64,000 nucleotides of DNA, taken from NCBI RefSeq assembly GCF_009601685.2, contig NZ_CP045701.2:682001-746000 (forward strand), read 5' to 3'. This document shows, one piece after another, positions 62,640 through 64,000 of the stretch. Each line of letters begins with the position of its first letter. Position 1 is the stretch's first letter. The position numbers and the translations under genes are program-made. The notes under the pieces are model-generated. The model was not told the DNA's origin and ran no database searches. It was given only the letters and a program-made list of their open reading frames with translations. This DNA comes from Pseudomonas brassicacearum (GTDB lineage Bacteria > Pseudomonadota > Gammaproteobacteria > Pseudomonadales > Pseudomonadaceae).

Positions 62640-62835
62640 AGCCGGCACCCTCCGATTGCACGTCGAAAAATGGGTGGCAGCTGTACGTAGGTGTGCAAGA
62701 CCGGTCCAGGAACCCGGCAGACCCGAAGGTCTCCCACGCGCAGCCGCCATAACAGTCGGCGAGCATAGAAAAATGCTCGGCGAATAGCCATAACGAATGC
62801 GTTCCTAGATCGGACTTGCACGTCCGTATCACCGT
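62640..62835 (-). ncRNA. Structured 5' leader candidate of the DUF6124 gene
   Basis: On the minus strand, about 200 nt upstream of the ATG at 62618 hold three stable hairpins: CGGAC-N6-GTCCG (62811-62826), CGAGCAT-N6-ATGCTCG (62760-62779) and AGACC-TTCG-GGTCT (62719-62732), the last capped by a UUCG tetraloop. A conserved Arg/Cys-rich open frame runs across part of it (62854-62609). I recall very similar leaders before DUF3077/DUF6124 genes elsewhere in P. fluorescens, from memory, not checked. Confidence 0.55.
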
Positions 62836-63047
62836 TTTTTGCGATGACGAACAAAGGTTAACGGCGCTCGAAAGCGCTGCCTAGTTCATGAACAGCCCGG
62901 CGTGTTGAAGGAAATGTCCGAGGGTTTGGCGGGGGAAAAGCACCGAAAGATCACAGCGGTCGGCAGCTCCTACAGAGATGGCCATATTTACCAGGCGGTT
63001 CTTCGGGAGGCGGTGTGTCAGGTGAGCAATCAGGGGGCTGAGACTCC
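62836..63047. other. Intergenic stretch with partial REP remains
   Basis: Contains a broken family B REP (about 62945-62977, AAGATCACAGC and GGCAGCTCCTACAG) and no gene-like frame. Confidence 0.5.
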
Positions 63048-63077
63048 GCTATCGCGAGCAAGCTCGCTCCCACAGTG
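63048..63077. repeat. Single REP unit (family A)
   Basis: TATCGCGAGCAAGCTCGCTC followed by CCACAG, just after the regulator gene's stop. Confidence 0.75.
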
Positions 63078-63092
63078 GGGTACATCCGGGGT

Positions 63093-63725
63093 TTATTCGG
63101 TACTGCCCAACCCTTGCCAATGCTTGAGGCCAATAAAGATGAACCGCAGTTGCTGGGTGATCTTCGCCTGGGGCGTGAGGTGTTCGGGGAGGGCTTGGGC
63201 GGGTGGGTCGATGATGTCCGGCAGGGTGGCGAACACGCTCTTGACGATGAGGTCGGCCATCACGCCCAGGGCAGCCAGGTCCAGGTGCTGCAGCTTGGGC
63301 ATCAAGGCCAGGTCGGCTGCCAGGTCCGAGCTGATGTCTTCGCGCAGCTGGGCGATGGCCTGGCGCACTGGCAGGGAGCCGCCGTATTGCTCGCGGGCCA
63401 GGAACAGGAACTGCGATCGGTTGGCCTGCACCACATCGAGAAAGATCCGCACCGACGCGTCGATAATGCCGCCCATGACGAATTCGTTGTGGCGCACCAG
63501 GCGGATGGTTTCGCGGAAGGTCTGGCCGACTTCGCTGACCAGTGCCAGGCCCAATTGGTTCATATCGTCGAAGTGCCGGTAGAACCCGGTGGGCACGATG
63601 CCGGCAGTCCGGGCGACTTCCCGCAGGCTCAGGCTGCCGAACCCCCGGCCGCACTCCATCAAATGGCGGGCTGCGTCCATCAGGGCAATTCGGGTCTGTT
63701 GTTTCTGTTCGGCGCGGGGCAGCAT
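63093..63725 (-). CDS. desT: TetR-family regulator, DesT-like
   Basis: A 210-residue regulator with an N-terminal HTH (RAEQKQQTRIALMDAARHLM, then FGSLSLREVARTAGIVPTGFYRHF) and a helical ligand domain with FLFLAREQYGGSLPVRQAI. This is the pattern of P. aeruginosa DesT, which senses acyl-CoA and represses fatty-acid desaturase genes; in PAO1 desT also borders ureE. ATG 63725 is chosen (MLPRAEQKQQ); a GTG at 63761 is less likely, and no good ribosome binding site marks the start. The desaturase genes are not visible here. Confidence 0.8.
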   Translation of the reverse strand: MLPRAEQKQQTRIALMDAARHLMECGRGFGSLSLREVARTAGIVPTGFYRHFDDMNQLGLALVSEVGQTFRETIRLVRHNEFVMGGIIDASVRIFLDVVQANRSQFLFLAREQYGGSLPVRQAIAQLREDISSDLAADLALMPKLQHLDLAALGVMADLIVKSVFATLPDIIDPPAQALPEHLTPQAKITQQLRFIFIGLKHWQGLGSTE

Positions 63726-63834
63726 CGCAAGGCTGGCTTCTGATTCATGGGAGCGACGCACTCTAGCAAATCGGCTTTGCCGACGTCGAACGGTAGAGAG
63801 GGATCAGGCGGGAAAACGAAGGGCTTGAAAAGTC

Positions 63835-63866
63835 AAAAGCCCGATTGCAGGAATCGGGCTTTTTTC
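63835..63866 (-). terminator. Terminator of the repeat-protein gene (minus strand)
   Basis: AAAAGCCCGATT and AATCGGGCTTTT form a perfect 12-bp stem around 5 nt. On the minus strand it follows the stop of the partial gene at 63882 by 15 bp; the symmetric T/A runs make it bidirectional. Confidence 0.85.
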
Positions 63867-63881
63867 CGGGCCACCATGGGC

Positions 63882-64000
63882 TCAGCTCACTGTGCTGTTG
63901 CGTTCGATCACGCGATCACCACCGCCTTCGGCGAGGGTTTCGCCCTGTTTGGTGCGATCAAAACCGTCTTCGGCAAGGGTTTCGCCCAGCTTGGTACGAT
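63882..64000 (-). CDS. C-terminal end of a tandem-repeat protein (runs off the right edge)
   Basis: The last 38 codons read on the minus strand as ...RTKLGETLAEDGFDRTK, QGETLAEGGGDRVIERNSTV and S, then TGA. Units of about 16 residues repeat the pattern DGFDRTKxGETLAE, and the DNA of the units is nearly the same. Small pseudomonad proteins of such repeats exist, of unknown function. The start is outside the window. Confidence 0.65.
   Translation of the reverse strand, partial: RTKLGETLAEDGFDRTKQGETLAEGGGDRVIERNSTVS

Overview
The window is chromosomal DNA of a fluorescent Pseudomonas (P. fluorescens group). The evidence is the high-GC coding sequence, the gene order (motAB-rsgA-orn; queG-nnr-tsaE-ami-mutL-miaA-hfq-hflX-hflKC-hisZ-purA-rnr-rlmB-rpsF-rpsR-rplI-dnaB; azu-nadE-pncB; ureEFG-desT), which I recall as largely that of the PA4890-PA4954 stretch of P. 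aeruginosa PAO1, and many short palindromic repeats of the kind typical of P. fluorescens. No prophage, insertion sequence, CRISPR array or rRNA gene was seen.

Layout. 1-5160: the start of an HDOD gene (minus), the flagellar stator pair motAB, rsgA (minus), orn and a TRIC-family membrane protein. 5138-12902: queG (minus) diverges from a compact run nnr-tsaE-amidase-mutL-miaA-hfq, most genes touching or overlapping. 12915-19203: hflX, hflK-hflC, hisZ, purA. 19356-25458: a chemoreceptor, two tandem identical tRNA-Leu(CAG) genes (minus), rnr-rlmB. 25768-31914: rpsF-rpsR-membrane protein-rplI, dnaB, and a YgiQ-type radical SAM protein.

32275-35609 is the accessory part: two paralogous genes for about 305-residue proteins with several hydrophobic glycine-rich segments, the first broken by an in-frame amber codon, interleaved with three paralogous four-helix membrane proteins (big, small, small, big, small). 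The overlaps, the duplication and the extra copy of the small gene resemble a toxin/immunity cassette. This is the best candidate here for an undescribed system, but its function is inference.

35784-42713 holds a transglutaminase/DUF2126 protein, a circularly permuted ATP-grasp/alpha-E protein and a second transglutaminase, a predicted peptide-ligation/peptidase system. 42992-46869: a small basic protein, a LOG-family protein, a 29-codon ORF, azurin, and the NAD salvage pair pncB-nadE. 47149-51179: a LysR regulator, amaB and amaA for the pipecolate route of lysine breakdown. 51550-56641: the branched-chain amino acid ABC transporter braCDEFG behind a good sigma-54 promoter. 57406-59466: an SDR dehydrogenase and an AGE-family epimerase. 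59597-62011: the urease accessory genes ureE-F-G and a HupE/UreJ nickel permease (urease structural genes lie outside). 62235-64000: a DUF6124 gene with a structured leader, a DesT-like TetR regulator and the end of a tandem-repeat protein.

Three families of palindromic repeats fill most intergenic gaps. In one family the left edge carries an 11-bp unit repeated 4-5 times at three separate loci.
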